Positions 34,639 through 43,736 of a stretch of DNA of 64,000 nucleotides are shown piece after piece. The position numbers and the translations under genes are program-made. The DNA lies in the NCBI GenBank assembly GCA_944326225.1, contig CALVDI010000002.1:30298-94297 (forward strand), in the 5' to 3' direction. Under the pieces are notes generated by a model. The model saw nothing but the letters and a program-made list of their open reading frames with translations. It searched no databases and had not been told where the DNA came from. The DNA comes from an uncultured Bacteroidales bacterium (GTDB taxonomy: Bacteria > Bacteroidota > Bacteroidia > Bacteroidales > UBA932). Numbering within the stretch: position 1 is the first letter of the stretch; the number at the start of each line of letters is the position of its first letter.

Positions 34639-36303
34639 TCAGAGTTGTTGAATCCAGGGGCCGAAGTTCTCGTTGTAGTTGAAGTCAATCTCGAAATCCA
34701 CAGGGCCGCTGTCCCCTTCGCTGTAGTTGTGGAAGTAGACAGGGAAGGTGTGGCCGTCGGAGCGCAGCCAGTATTCATTGCCTCTGTAGTGGTCCAGCCT
34801 GTGGGTCCAGCCGTAGCGTCCTATGGTCAGATACAGCCGGCCGTTTTTAAGAGTGACTTCTGCGTCTCCGAACGGTTCGGGTTTGGTGTAGAGTCCGACC
34901 AGTCTGGCCGGATCAGGAGTCCGGCTGTCTCTTTTTATTGTGCACGGTACGGCACGGCGCCGGGGTTTCTTTCTGTCGGCAAACCACTGCTCCAGTCCCT
35001 CCGTGCTCCAGTCCCGGATGATGCCGTCCTGGAGATAGAGGTCGATGATATATCGCATCAGGCCGAGGCGGGCGTATTCGGACACCTCGGAGTTGCACAG
35101 CAGGGCGATACCCAGGTCCAGTCCGGGTACGAATCCGCATACGCCGGTAAATCCCCAGGTGGTGCCGGTGTGATAGATGACATCGTATCTGTCGTTGTGT
35201 TCCACGTACCAGCAGTAGCCGTAGTCGCGGGTCATGGTGGTGTCGGTCCTGACATGGACGGCCCCGGTGTGCAGGAAGTCCATCTGCTTCCCGGAGATGA
35301 GCCGGATAGTGTCATGATATGGGTAGAACCGGAATTCCGCCACCTCGCTGCAGCCGTTTTCGGGGAAATAGGCGTAGAGGGCGTTGATGTCGGCCGGGAA
35401 GGAGGAGTGCCACGAACTGTCCGGAGTGATGAGCCTGGCTACTTTCCCGTTGTCAAGATGAAAGCGCACCCACTTGGCCATGTCTTCGGCTGTGGAGCTG
35501 ATGCTTCCGGCCGGGCCTATCACGTCCACCCAGTGCAGGGCCCTCTCCTCTCCGTACAGCGGAGTGACATAGATGGAGCCTTTGTTGTATCCGAAATAGT
35601 GTGCCGTGGAGGCTTTTTTGCCGGCGGCCCTGTAGCCGTCAGAGCCGGGTACGGATGAACTCATATCCAGGGGATTGAAGATCCTCTCCCGGATATTGTC
35701 CTCCCAGGACTTGCCTGTGACGGTCTCTATGATGCGGGCCGCGATGATGAAGGTGATGTTGTTGTAGGCGAACTTCTCCCGGAACGGATAGACAGGCTCG
35801 ATATAGCGGAACATCCGGTAGATGTCGTCCCGGTTGTATCCGAGATTGGCGATGTAGGTTCCAGCCTGGGCCACCAGCCCGGTGGAGTGGGTAAGCAGGT
35901 CGCGCACCTGCATCGCGTTCTCCACGCTGTCGTCGTACCAGTCGAAATCGGGCAGGATGTCCTTCACGGTGTCGTCCCAGGACAGCAGCCCTTCGTCCAC
36001 TAAGGAGGCTATGACTGTGGCGGTAAATGCCTTGGTCATGGAACCTATGTGGAAGAGTGTAGACGGAGTGACAGGATCATCGCCGCCTTTTTCCTTTACG
36101 CCGAAGCCCTGCACCAGGACTGTGGAGTCTCCATGGATGACAGCCAGCGACATGCCGGGTATCTTCCACTGCTGCCTGACCTGTTCCGCATAGGCGGCGA
36201 TGTCCGCTGCCCGGGAGGAAACGGATATCGCCGGCTCCTGGGCCGGGGCTGACATGGTCAGCAGCAGAAGGACGGTAGAAATTAATGCGACCTTTCTCAT
36301 CAT
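34639..36303 (-). CDS. Secreted serine hydrolase of the class C beta-lactamase fold
   Basis: 554 aa from the ATG at 36303 (ATGA overlap with radA); an adjacent second ATG is equally possible. A much longer frame through radA is rejected. The signal peptide MMRKVALISTVLLLLTMSAPAQ is followed by the PF00144 fold with SxxK at Ser88 (IGSMTKAFT) and a Tyr-x-Asn motif in FAYNNITFIIAAR near 182. A C-terminal beta domain (about 445-554, with VGLYTKPEPFGDAEV) matches the extra domain often found in such enzymes (DUF3471-like). Candidates are esterase or D-aminopeptidase/carboxypeptidase; true beta-lactamase activity is unproven. It is periplasmic. Confidence 0.88.
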   Translation of the reverse strand: MMRKVALISTVLLLLTMSAPAQEPAISVSSRAADIAAYAEQVRQQWKIPGMSLAVIHGDSTVLVQGFGVKEKGGDDPVTPSTLFHIGSMTKAFTATVIASLVDEGLLSWDDTVKDILPDFDWYDDSVENAMQVRDLLTHSTGLVAQAGTYIANLGYNRDDIYRMFRYIEPVYPFREKFAYNNITFIIAARIIETVTGKSWEDNIRERIFNPLDMSSSVPGSDGYRAAGKKASTAHYFGYNKGSIYVTPLYGEERALHWVDVIGPAGSISSTAEDMAKWVRFHLDNGKVARLITPDSSWHSSFPADINALYAYFPENGCSEVAEFRFYPYHDTIRLISGKQMDFLHTGAVHVRTDTTMTRDYGYCWYVEHNDRYDVIYHTGTTWGFTGVCGFVPGLDLGIALLCNSEVSEYARLGLMRYIIDLYLQDGIIRDWSTEGLEQWFADRKKPRRRAVPCTIKRDSRTPDPARLVGLYTKPEPFGDAEVTLKNGRLYLTIGRYGWTHRLDHYRGNEYWLRSDGHTFPVYFHNYSEGDSGPVDFEIDFNYNENFGPWIQQL

Positions 36304-37694
36304 CGGTTTTCCCTGAACAGACTGCGGCAAAGCTCCGCGATATCCTTTATCTCTATGACCCGGATGCCGTGCGGCTTGTTGCGCAGGTCGTCCGACAGAC
36401 TGTATGACGATATGTATATCTCCTTGTAACCCAGGCGGGCGGCTTCGGCTATGCGGGCCTCGATGCGGCCCACGGGACGTATCTCTCCGCTCAGTCCTAC
36501 TTCGGCGGCGAAACACGAGCCCTGGCTGACGGCCAGATCGAAATTGGAGGAGAGTATGGCCACCACTACCGCCAGGTCGCAGGCCGTGTCGCCCACTCTC
36601 ATGCCTCCGGCCACATTGAGGAACACGTCCTTGGCCGAGAGCTTGAAACCGGCTCTTTTCTCGAGTACGGCCAGCAGCATATTGAGTCTGCGGACATCGT
36701 AACCGGTGGCCGATCTCTGCGGCATCCCGTAGACGGCGGAGGAGACCAGGGCCTGTATCTCTATCATGAAGGGCCTGGAGCCGTCCACGATGCTGCCTAC
36801 GGCCACTCCGCTGAGCGTGCTGTCGTGCATGGGCGTCAGGATCTCGGACGGATTCTCCACTTCCCTGAGGCCCGAGCCGGTCATCTCGAAGATGGCCAGT
36901 TCGTCGGTCGAGCCGAAACGGTTCTTGATGCTGCGCAGGATGCGGTGCGAGTGACGGATGTCGCCCTCGAACTGTAGTACGACATCCACTATGTGTTCCA
37001 GTACTTTCGGGCCGGCGATGGCTCCGTCCTTGGTGATGTGTCCGATGAGTATCACCGGTATGCCGCTCTCCTTTGCCAGGCGCAGCAGCCGGGCGGCGCA
37101 TTCCCTTATCTGGGTGACGGAGCTGGCGGCTGACTCCACGCTGTCCGTGTAGATGGTCTGTATCGAGTCCACTACGAGCAGGTCAGGAGTCAGTTCCTGC
37201 GCGTATTTGATGATGTTGTCCACAAGAGTCTCGCCCAGTACGGTGCAGTTGTCCTCCATCTCCCCGTCCTCCTTGCGGAGCAGTCTCATGGCCCTCAGCT
37301 TTATCTGGCGCGGGGACTCCTCTCCGGAGACATAGAGGGTGCGCAGTCCTTTGCACCGGAGCGGTATCTGCAGGGCCAGGGTGGACTTGCCGATGCCAGG
37401 CTCGCCTCCTAAGAGTATCATGGAGCCGGGGACAATGCCGCCTCCCAGCACCCGCTCGACTTCCCGGTTGCCGACCAGTATCCGGCTGTCCTCCGATACG
37501 GGTATCTCTTTGAGGGATACCGGCTTGGGACTGCTGAGGCCTACAAGAGACCTGTCCCGGGAGGGTGAAGTTCTCTCCCGGGGGGCCTCCTTGAGGGTAT
37601 TCCATTCTCCGCAGGCGGGGCATCTGCCCATCCATTTGGAAGTCTCGTTACCGCAGGCTGTGCAGTACCATACTGTCTTGACTCTGGCGGGCAT
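36300..37694 (-). CDS. radA: DNA repair protein RadA (Sms)
   Basis: 464 aa. It has a zinc finger with Cys11, 14, 25 and 28 (CTACGNETSKWMGRCPAC), a RecA-like ATPase with Walker A GEPGIGKST (97-105), the RadA-specific KNRFGSTDE motif near 255 and a C-terminal Lon-protease-like domain (AKDVFLNVAGGMRVGDTACD near 350). It promotes branch migration in recombination in the cytoplasm. Its stop overlaps the next gene's start, and it follows a lipoprotein gene by four bases. Confidence 0.95.
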   Translation of the reverse strand: MPARVKTVWYCTACGNETSKWMGRCPACGEWNTLKEAPRERTSPSRDRSLVGLSSPKPVSLKEIPVSEDSRILVGNREVERVLGGGIVPGSMILLGGEPGIGKSTLALQIPLRCKGLRTLYVSGEESPRQIKLRAMRLLRKEDGEMEDNCTVLGETLVDNIIKYAQELTPDLLVVDSIQTIYTDSVESAASSVTQIRECAARLLRLAKESGIPVILIGHITKDGAIAGPKVLEHIVDVVLQFEGDIRHSHRILRSIKNRFGSTDELAIFEMTGSGLREVENPSEILTPMHDSTLSGVAVGSIVDGSRPFMIEIQALVSSAVYGMPQRSATGYDVRRLNMLLAVLEKRAGFKLSAKDVFLNVAGGMRVGDTACDLAVVVAILSSNFDLAVSQGSCFAAEVGLSGEIRPVGRIEARIAEAARLGYKEIYISSYSLSDDLRNKPHGIRVIEIKDIAELCRSLFRENR

Positions 37695-37698
37695 GGAC

Positions 37699-38478
37699 TT
37701 AGCCTACGAAGGGTACGAGATCGGTAGTGACAGAATATTCGGCCTTGCCGTCTGTCAGTGCGGTGAAGACATCGATAAGCGTCTGCTTGATGGCCGGGAA
37801 GTTCTCGGCGGTGACGGTGTCTGCCAGTTCCAGACCGCTGCTCTGGAGCAGGGCTGAGAACATCTCGTATGTAAGGGAGTCGAGTAATCCGGAGATGGTC
37901 TCCACGGCCGGAGCGAACAGGTCTTTGTAGGGCTCAACGGCTTCCTGTGTGACGGTAAGTGACAGAGAACCCTCCGATACACTGTATGTGAGGGGAATGT
38001 CCACACTCTGGGGATTCTCGATCAGTTCGGCCAGACCCAGCATGGACAGTATGTTCATGATGTCCTGCTCATTCTTGATCTGTTCGGTCAGGCTGCTGAT
38101 GACAGACTGGTCTGCATGTACTGTCATAGTGGAGTTTTCAGTGGTGTAGGTGAGAGGCGTGTCGAGATCTCCGAGTATGAAGCCGCCGTTCTCGGTCAAT
38201 GTCAGATCAGGGTACGTGGAAGGGAATTCTTTCAGGCTGTTGTTAATCGCTTCGTTCCCCATGGCAATCAGGTCGCTTATGGCTATCTCGCCCAGTTCGG
38301 GAGAGATGACGCTCAGATCGATGCTAGTAAGGTCTGGATGCTGGAATGCTATCGACGCATGGCTGATAGCCCATTCGCCGACAAGAGTTGCGGATGTCTG
38401 TCCGTTGTCGTTTTTCTCTTTCTCGCAGGAGGCCAGCAGCACGAGAGAGGCTGCGGCCAGAAACATAATTTTTTTCAT
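37699..38478 (-). CDS. Lipoprotein of unknown function (paralogue-like to the next)
   Basis: 259 aa. Signal MKKIMFLAAASLVLLASC with lipobox LASC (Cys18), then an acidic linker EKEKNDNGQT. The mature part is predominantly beta, with TLTENGGFILGDLDTPLTYT and a later segment PLTYSVSEGSLSLTVTQEAVEPYKDLF. That segment resembles one in the next lipoprotein (VPAGCTVSGSNMTLTLDKTA, then LKPFADML). This looks like a Bacteroidetes lipoprotein family (possibly DUF4925-like, but I could not confirm it). It lies four bases upstream of radA. Confidence 0.75.
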   Translation of the reverse strand: MKKIMFLAAASLVLLASCEKEKNDNGQTSATLVGEWAISHASIAFQHPDLTSIDLSVISPELGEIAISDLIAMGNEAINNSLKEFPSTYPDLTLTENGGFILGDLDTPLTYTTENSTMTVHADQSVISSLTEQIKNEQDIMNILSMLGLAELIENPQSVDIPLTYSVSEGSLSLTVTQEAVEPYKDLFAPAVETISGLLDSLTYEMFSALLQSSGLELADTVTAENFPAIKQTLIDVFTALTDGKAEYSVTTDLVPFVG

Positions 38479-38505
38479 GAGTAAATCAATAATTTTGGTT
38501 TGTGT

Positions 38506-39519
38506 TTATTCTGTCTTTTCAAATATAATCTCTGCTCCGTATGTGGTTGAGGGCATGGCCAGCACGCCCTGGATGAGGGGCAGCAGGGCCTTGTATTCGT
38601 CAAACTGTGTCTCGGTAAGGTCTCCGAGGGGAGAGCCGGCTTCGGTGTAATCGCTGTAGCTCAGGTCTCCGGCGGCTGACAGCAGCATGTCTGCAAAAGG
38701 CTTCAGGGCTGTCTTGTCCAGCGTCAGTGTCATGTTTGAGCCGCTGACAGTGCATCCGGCCGGAACGTCCAGAGGTGATACGGGAAGGTCCAGCCCGTCC
38801 GTGAGTGTCCTGCGCAGGTAGAGGTGAAGCTGTTCCTGCTCAGGGTCGGGCCAGTACTGTATGACATCCTGCAGCAGAGGTCTGAGAGCGTCGCTGATAT
38901 CCCCGGACCAGGCTATGTTGATGTAACCGGTGCGGCTCAGTTCCATATAGTCCAAATGGTCGAGAACCGGGGTCAGGGCGGTGCGCAGTGCGGTATTGGC
39001 CAGAGCCACGGCAGTCTCCAGGCTTATAGTGGTGTCTCCCAGCGGGATGCCGGATATCGCAGTGCATTCGAATGTGATATGGAGGTCTGCAAGACCGTCC
39101 TCTGCAGAAGACGGCCTCCACCGTCCGGCCGCTTCCGTAGTGTACAGATCGGTGATGCTCAGCGAGAGCCGTCCTTTGTTGACGCTGCCGTTCAGCTCTA
39201 TCTCCCTGTCCTGACCGGAGTATGCTCCGTAGAACGAGTATTTGTCCCGGTCTGTCCTGGACACCTCGCACGGCATTGACAGTTCCTCAAACCCAAGCAG
39301 GAGGCTGTCTATGCTTACATCTGCGCTGCTCTCGCCGGTGCCGGCTATGCTCACCGAAGCTTCCGGCCAGTCACCCATGTTGATGATGACTCCGTTGATC
39401 TGTACGCTCTGCGCTTCGAGGGTATATTCCCCCTCGACTGCGGTGGCAGGGTCAGCCGAGCATCCGGCCAGGATGCCGAGGCTGACAAGCGGCAGTAGGA
39501 TATATGCGGCCTTTTTCAT
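38506..39519 (-). CDS. Lipoprotein of unknown function (possibly DUF4925-like)
   Basis: 337 aa. Signal MKKAAYILLPLVSLGILAGC, lipobox LAGC (Cys20), followed by VEGEYTLEAQSVQINGVIIN and two beta-rich repeats, the second of which (about 200-330) shares the VS....LTL......(V/L)(E/K)P(Y/F).D pattern with the next lipoprotein. No catalytic motif is visible. It may serve as an outer-membrane partner, a guess from lipidation only. The two lipoprotein genes are 27 bases apart and run into radA. Confidence 0.75.
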   Translation of the reverse strand: MKKAAYILLPLVSLGILAGCSADPATAVEGEYTLEAQSVQINGVIINMGDWPEASVSIAGTGESSADVSIDSLLLGFEELSMPCEVSRTDRDKYSFYGAYSGQDREIELNGSVNKGRLSLSITDLYTTEAAGRWRPSSAEDGLADLHITFECTAISGIPLGDTTISLETAVALANTALRTALTPVLDHLDYMELSRTGYINIAWSGDISDALRPLLQDVIQYWPDPEQEQLHLYLRRTLTDGLDLPVSPLDVPAGCTVSGSNMTLTLDKTALKPFADMLLSAAGDLSYSDYTEAGSPLGDLTETQFDEYKALLPLIQGVLAMPSTTYGAEIIFEKTE

Positions 39520-39577
39520 AAATCAGAGTTTTGCGGATATCCCGGTAGATGTACAATAACCGTTCCAAAGGGGTGTG

Positions 39578-42241
39578 TCAGGCCTCTGTCAGGCTCTTGA
39601 TCATGCCGTTGAAAGCCTCGTTGGCGGTAAGTTCCTCCAGGGACAGGTGCATCCTGTATCTCCAGTAATGCCTGGGATTGGACGGCACGTTGATGCGCTC
39701 TGCTGCCGGATCCTGCGCCCTTATGCTTCCGTCTATTGACAGCCAGTCCTGCAGCGGCAGTATGGTCAGCATGGATGGACTGGAGGTGTGCAGCCTGAGA
39801 ATCTTCCCGCATAACCACGGCTCGCAGTAGTGGGGCGGCTCTCCGCTTTCATGCAGCATCTCGTGCCAGAAACGGGTGGACGCACTGCGGTCCTCCTCCC
39901 ACCAGGCCCTGAGGGTGCTGGTATCGTGAGTGCCGGTGGTGCAGACGCTCAGGTAGGGGTAGTGGGCCGGGTCTCCGAAGGCCTTCTCCGGATCCTTGGA
40001 CATCCTGAATATCTCCAGGGACAGCATCCGGAGATTGCGGAGTACTTCCGGTACGCAGTCCGGAATCATGCCCAGGTCCTCGGCGCAGGTGAGCATGTTG
40101 GTGGAGGATATCAGCACAGGCAGTCTGCGCAGGGCCGATTCTTTCCAGAAGTCGTTGTGTCTCTTGTAGAAGAAATGGTCGTATATCCGGTTGAACACTT
40201 CTTTCTGCTCTCCGGGCAGGTCTCGGTAGGAATAGGTGAACTGGGCGGATATCCTGGGGTGGAATTTTCCGGGCTGCCGCTCGTCTTCCAGGAACAGCAC
40301 TTCGGATACGAGGGCCATGAGACCGTCCTTTATATCGTCTTGTCCCGGGCCGAAATGCTCTTCTATCTTCCGCTGGGTGCTGAACTCCGGCTTGAGGGTG
40401 AAGACCTCGTACCGGTTGCTGTCAAGGTATTCCCTCATGACCGTGTCGGTCTTGTCCCCGAACATGTCCCGCAGCTGCCAATATCTTATGTACGGAGTGG
40501 CGTGTCTGGCGTAGTCGAAGTCGAATCCCCGGTCCCGCAGCTCCTCATAGCTCATCGGCAGGGCGGGAGAGAAGTGCCCCATGACGCCCTTGATCTGCCT
40601 GGACGGTATCTCCCAGATGCGGAAGAATCCCAGTACGTGGTCTATGCGGTAGGCGTCGAAATATTCGGCCATCTTGACAAACCGTTTCTTCCACCAGCTG
40701 TACTGCGTTTCGGCCATCTTGTCCCAGTTGTAGGTCGGGAATCCCCAGTTCTGTCCGTCAGCCGAGAAATCGTCTGGCGGTGCGCCGGCCTGTGAGCTCA
40801 TGTTGAACAGCTCCGGAGAGGCCCATGCGTCCGCGCTGTTGCGGGTTATGCCGATGGGGATGTCGCCTTTCAGGGCGATCCCGAGCGAATGCAGGTAATG
40901 TACGGAGTCCAGCAGTTGGCGGTGCAGGTGATACTGTACAAACAGATTATAGGATATCTCCGGGTATATGTCGCTGCCCTTAGTGTTGAGGCGGGTTATC
41001 AGCTCGGGGGTGCAAATGGACTCGTTACCCCATTTGGAGAAGTCAGCTGTGCCGTATTTGTCCCTGAGAGCGCAGAAAGTGCAGTAGGGCAGAAGCCAGT
41101 CCCTGTTTCTGTGATAGAATGACAGGAACTTGGGCTCGGCGAAGGTTTCCACTGCGTATGCCTGATATTGGAGTCTAAGATATTTGGTCTTTAAAGCCAG
41201 CACTTTCTCATAGTCGATGGCGGTGAGTGCGTCAAGGGCTTTACGCTCACGGCTGTAGGCTGCCCTGGCTCCAGGGTTTTTCATGGGGCCTATGGCAGTG
41301 ATGTTGATGTATATCGGGTGCAGGGCCATGACCGATATGCCGCCGTAAGGGTAGGAATCAGTCCAGGTTCCGGTTGAGGTGGTGTCGTTGACAGGAAGTA
41401 TCTGGACAATGCTCTGCCCTGTTGCCTTGGCCCAGTCTCCAAGAGCTTTCAGGTCGGTAAAGTCCCCTATACCGCAGCTGGTCGCGCTCCTGAGGGCGAA
41501 TACCGGTACAGCCGTTCCGTAGAATCTTGGATGCCCTGTTCTGAATGCGGCCATGGAATGCTCCACGGACCATGTCTGATGCTCCTTCAGAACCGGAACG
41601 CTCAGACGGCGGTTGTCTGTCTCTTCCCAGACGGTTTCCCCGTTGCGCGAGTTGTATTTTATGAATTTGTACTCGAAGGCATCCGCCAGTTTGTTTGCCG
41701 GCAGATGCACAACCCATCTTGATCCGTGCACGGGAGTCATGGCCGGTGCTTTCCCGGGATCCCAGGAACCGAGTATGGGAGTGTCGCCGCAAATCTTCAC
41801 GGTGCAGTCCGGCTCCACTGCGGGAGCGGTAACACGTATTATGAGTTCTTTTGAATGCAGGTGAGTCTGAGTGGCTTCATTGTGCCCGTGGGAGTAGAAT
41901 ATCTCCGAGAACGGGGCTGTCAGCAGCGGGGCGGACTCGGAATTGCCCTGCCATTCGTCCCTCAGAAACAGCTCCTTGGAGGCGCTGTTCAGACCGAGCG
42001 TCCTCTCCGGCCCTGCCTCATGGAATTCGCCTGCGTCATCGGATCTGACGAGGTATCTGTAGGAAAGGTTTCTCTCCTGGAGGGATGTGAGCTTTATGTC
42101 TTTCGTCCATGTTCCGCCTTCTGTCCAGGACATCGGGACTGCCTTTGAGGTGTCTCCCCCGCCAAGTTCCGGCAGAGAGCCGGTGATATACAGCCGCTGT
42201 CCCCACACGGTGTGGAAATTGATAAGAAAATGAATGACCAT
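39578..42241 (-). CDS. malQ: 4-alpha-glucanotransferase with two CBM20 starch-binding domains (GH77)
   Basis: 887 aa, cytoplasmic (no signal peptide). Two N-terminal CBM20 modules: residues about 1-100 (INFHTVWGQRLYITGSLPEL) and about 125-235 (RVTAPAVEPDCTVKICGDTP, with GSWDPGKAPAM). A GH77 barrel follows. The nucleophile is Asp534 in YRIDHVLGFF, the acid/base Glu721 in AEDLGMIPD and the third acid Asp773 in GTHDTSTLRAWW. It transfers maltodextrin segments between chains, channelling maltose and short glucans into glucose. The architecture (CBM20-CBM20-GH77) resembles plant DPE2 and some bacterial amylomaltases. It is encoded divergently from the sensor operon with overlapping promoters. Confidence 0.93.
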   Translation of the reverse strand: MVIHFLINFHTVWGQRLYITGSLPELGGGDTSKAVPMSWTEGGTWTKDIKLTSLQERNLSYRYLVRSDDAGEFHEAGPERTLGLNSASKELFLRDEWQGNSESAPLLTAPFSEIFYSHGHNEATQTHLHSKELIIRVTAPAVEPDCTVKICGDTPILGSWDPGKAPAMTPVHGSRWVVHLPANKLADAFEYKFIKYNSRNGETVWEETDNRRLSVPVLKEHQTWSVEHSMAAFRTGHPRFYGTAVPVFALRSATSCGIGDFTDLKALGDWAKATGQSIVQILPVNDTTSTGTWTDSYPYGGISVMALHPIYINITAIGPMKNPGARAAYSRERKALDALTAIDYEKVLALKTKYLRLQYQAYAVETFAEPKFLSFYHRNRDWLLPYCTFCALRDKYGTADFSKWGNESICTPELITRLNTKGSDIYPEISYNLFVQYHLHRQLLDSVHYLHSLGIALKGDIPIGITRNSADAWASPELFNMSSQAGAPPDDFSADGQNWGFPTYNWDKMAETQYSWWKKRFVKMAEYFDAYRIDHVLGFFRIWEIPSRQIKGVMGHFSPALPMSYEELRDRGFDFDYARHATPYIRYWQLRDMFGDKTDTVMREYLDSNRYEVFTLKPEFSTQRKIEEHFGPGQDDIKDGLMALVSEVLFLEDERQPGKFHPRISAQFTYSYRDLPGEQKEVFNRIYDHFFYKRHNDFWKESALRRLPVLISSTNMLTCAEDLGMIPDCVPEVLRNLRMLSLEIFRMSKDPEKAFGDPAHYPYLSVCTTGTHDTSTLRAWWEEDRSASTRFWHEMLHESGEPPHYCEPWLCGKILRLHTSSPSMLTILPLQDWLSIDGSIRAQDPAAERINVPSNPRHYWRYRMHLSLEELTANEAFNGMIKSLTEA

Positions 42242-42253
42242 CGCGCCTATTTT

Positions 42254-42285
42254 TTTGCAAAATTATCTAAAAATCCTTAATTTTA
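42254..42285 (+). promoter_or_regulatory. Promoter of the membrane protein-histidine kinase operon
   Basis: TTTG (42254-42257), a 20-base spacer, then TAATTTTA (42278-42285), seven of eight bases of TAnnTTTG. The ATG follows after 17 bases. It occupies nearly the same bases as the divergent malQ promoter. Confidence 0.62.
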
Positions 42286-42289
42286 CAGA
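42258..42289 (-). promoter_or_regulatory. Promoter of malQ
   Basis: On the minus strand TCTG (42289..42286), 20 bases, then an exact TAATTTTG (42265..42258). The ATG follows after 16 bases. Three of four bases of the -33 TTTG match. Confidence 0.6.
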
Positions 42290-42302
42290 AATATCTGAGA
42301 CT

Positions 42303-42698
42303 ATGAAACGGTTTTTCTCCATACTGGAAAGTCCTGGCCGGGACTTCCTCAAATCCAGTCTCATAGTGCTGGTCTTTGTGTTCGCACATGCCCTTACGTG
42401 CCTTCTGCTTCACGACACCAAGGTGGGAGACGGGATATTTCTGACCTGCCTTACGATAGGTATGGTGTATGCGTTGATAAGCTTTTACAGGGCCTCTTTC
42501 GACGTCTTTCTCGGACTGGCTTTCCTGGCCTGTTTCGCAGGGTTCTATATAGGGACGGAAGGGGCGGACCTGCTGGAGCGCTGGATACCGTCGTGGGGAG
42601 TGTGGGTCAACGTTATAGTCACGATGGTCACCACCGAACTTCTGGGTCTGATCATCATTCTGCTGATAAGAAAGAACTGGAATGCCGATAAGAGATAG
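42303..42698 (+). CDS. Small inner-membrane protein preceding the sensor kinase
   Basis: 131 aa from the ATG at 42303; a longer frame reaches into malQ. Four hydrophobic segments (SSLIVLVFVFAHALTCLL, GIFLTCLTIGMVYALISFY, DVFLGLAFLACFAGFYIG and VWVNVIVTMVTTELLGLIII) with small soluble loops. No family recognised. Its last 17 bases overlap the histidine kinase gene, so it is probably a membrane partner of the kinase, perhaps its sensory or stabilising subunit. That is inference from coupling only. Confidence 0.72.
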   Translation: MKRFFSILESPGRDFLKSSLIVLVFVFAHALTCLLLHDTKVGDGIFLTCLTIGMVYALISFYRASFDVFLGLAFLACFAGFYIGTEGADLLERWIPSWGVWVNVIVTMVTTELLGLIIILLIRKNWNADKR

Positions 42699-43728
42699 AG
42701 ACAGTCAGGTGTCGGCTCTGGATCTGGTGATAATAGCTGTTATCGTCCTTTTTTCCAGGGTGTTGATAGAAAAGGTGATGCCCTTGTTCTACGAGAGCTT
42801 CGGACTGTATTTCGGCGACTTTCTGTTCCAGACCCTGTCGAATTTTACACTTACGTTCGGGGCCGTGCTGGCGGACTTCCTGGTAGTGCGTATTCTGGTG
42901 CGCTGCTTTCCTTACGGAGGCCGCTTTATCATACGCTCTTTGGTAGAGGTCGCGGCCATATGCCTGGTGGCCTTTCTGGTCTCGTTGCTTATAAGGCTGG
43001 AACAACGCAGCGTGGCCGGCGGAGACTTCCGCATATTCGACCATCTGTTTTTGTTTACTTACGTCAGCAATCTGGTGTTCAATGCCGTGGTGATGCTGGT
43101 GACTGACCTGATTTTCTATTACCGCTGGTCCAACAGGCGGGCTGTGGCAGTTGAGGCAGAGAAACGGGCCAGAGCCAATTACCAGTATCAGCTTCTGAAA
43201 AGCGAGACCAACCCGCATTTCCTGTTCAACTGCCTGAACGTGCTCCAGTACCTCATACACGAGGACGCCGACAGGGCCAGTGATTATGCGGGGAAGCTGG
43301 CCGGGGTGTACCGCTATTTCCTGAAACTGGAGAAGAGCACGGTCGTCATGCTGGAGGAGGAGCTGGAGTTTGTCGGTAAGTACTGTGACCTGATGCGGGA
43401 GCGTTTCGGCTCAGCATTCGTGACGGACATAGATATTCCCCGGGAATACAATGAGGCCAGGATCATCCCGTGCGCCCTGCAGATGATGATAGAGAACGCG
43501 GTGAAGCACAATATCGTCAATTCGGAGAACCGGCTCAGGATAACCGTGCGTGCTGACAGCCGTTTCATCACGGTCTCCAACAATCTCAATCCCAAGCATC
43601 AGGCCGGGGATGCCAACGGTATGGGACTCAGGAATATAAGCCGTCAGTACGAGATGCTCTTCTCCCGCAGTGTGGAGGCCGGAGAGGACGGCGGTGAGTT
43701 CGTGGTCCGCATCCCTTTGATACTCTGA
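42682..43728 (+). CDS. LytS/YehU-type sensor histidine kinase
   Basis: 348 aa. An N-terminal membrane region with about four segments (LDLVIIAVIVLFSRVLI to VFNAVVMLVTDLIFYYRW, residues 13-148) lacks a large extracellular sensor domain. The His_kinase (PF06580) domain follows with phosphoacceptor His179 in NPHFLFNCLNVLQYL, an ATPase N-box segment CALQMMIENAVKHNIVNSE and a G-box GMGLRNISRQYEM. Kinases of this class work with LytTR regulators; the only such regulator in the window is encoded convergently right after it (eight bases between the ends). This supports them as a pair. Confidence 0.88.
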   Translation: MPIRDRDSQVSALDLVIIAVIVLFSRVLIEKVMPLFYESFGLYFGDFLFQTLSNFTLTFGAVLADFLVVRILVRCFPYGGRFIIRSLVEVAAICLVAFLVSLLIRLEQRSVAGGDFRIFDHLFLFTYVSNLVFNAVVMLVTDLIFYYRWSNRRAVAVEAEKRARANYQYQLLKSETNPHFLFNCLNVLQYLIHEDADRASDYAGKLAGVYRYFLKLEKSTVVMLEEELEFVGKYCDLMRERFGSAFVTDIDIPREYNEARIIPCALQMMIENAVKHNIVNSENRLRITVRADSRFITVSNNLNPKHQAGDANGMGLRNISRQYEMLFSRSVEAGEDGGEFVVRIPLIL

Positions 43729-43736
43729 CCGCTGTA

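Noticed and set aside
36304-37101. N-terminal extension of the serine hydrolase to 820 aa
   Set aside because: The extra residues are an out-of-frame reading of radA. A signal peptide marks the real start at 36303 or 36300.
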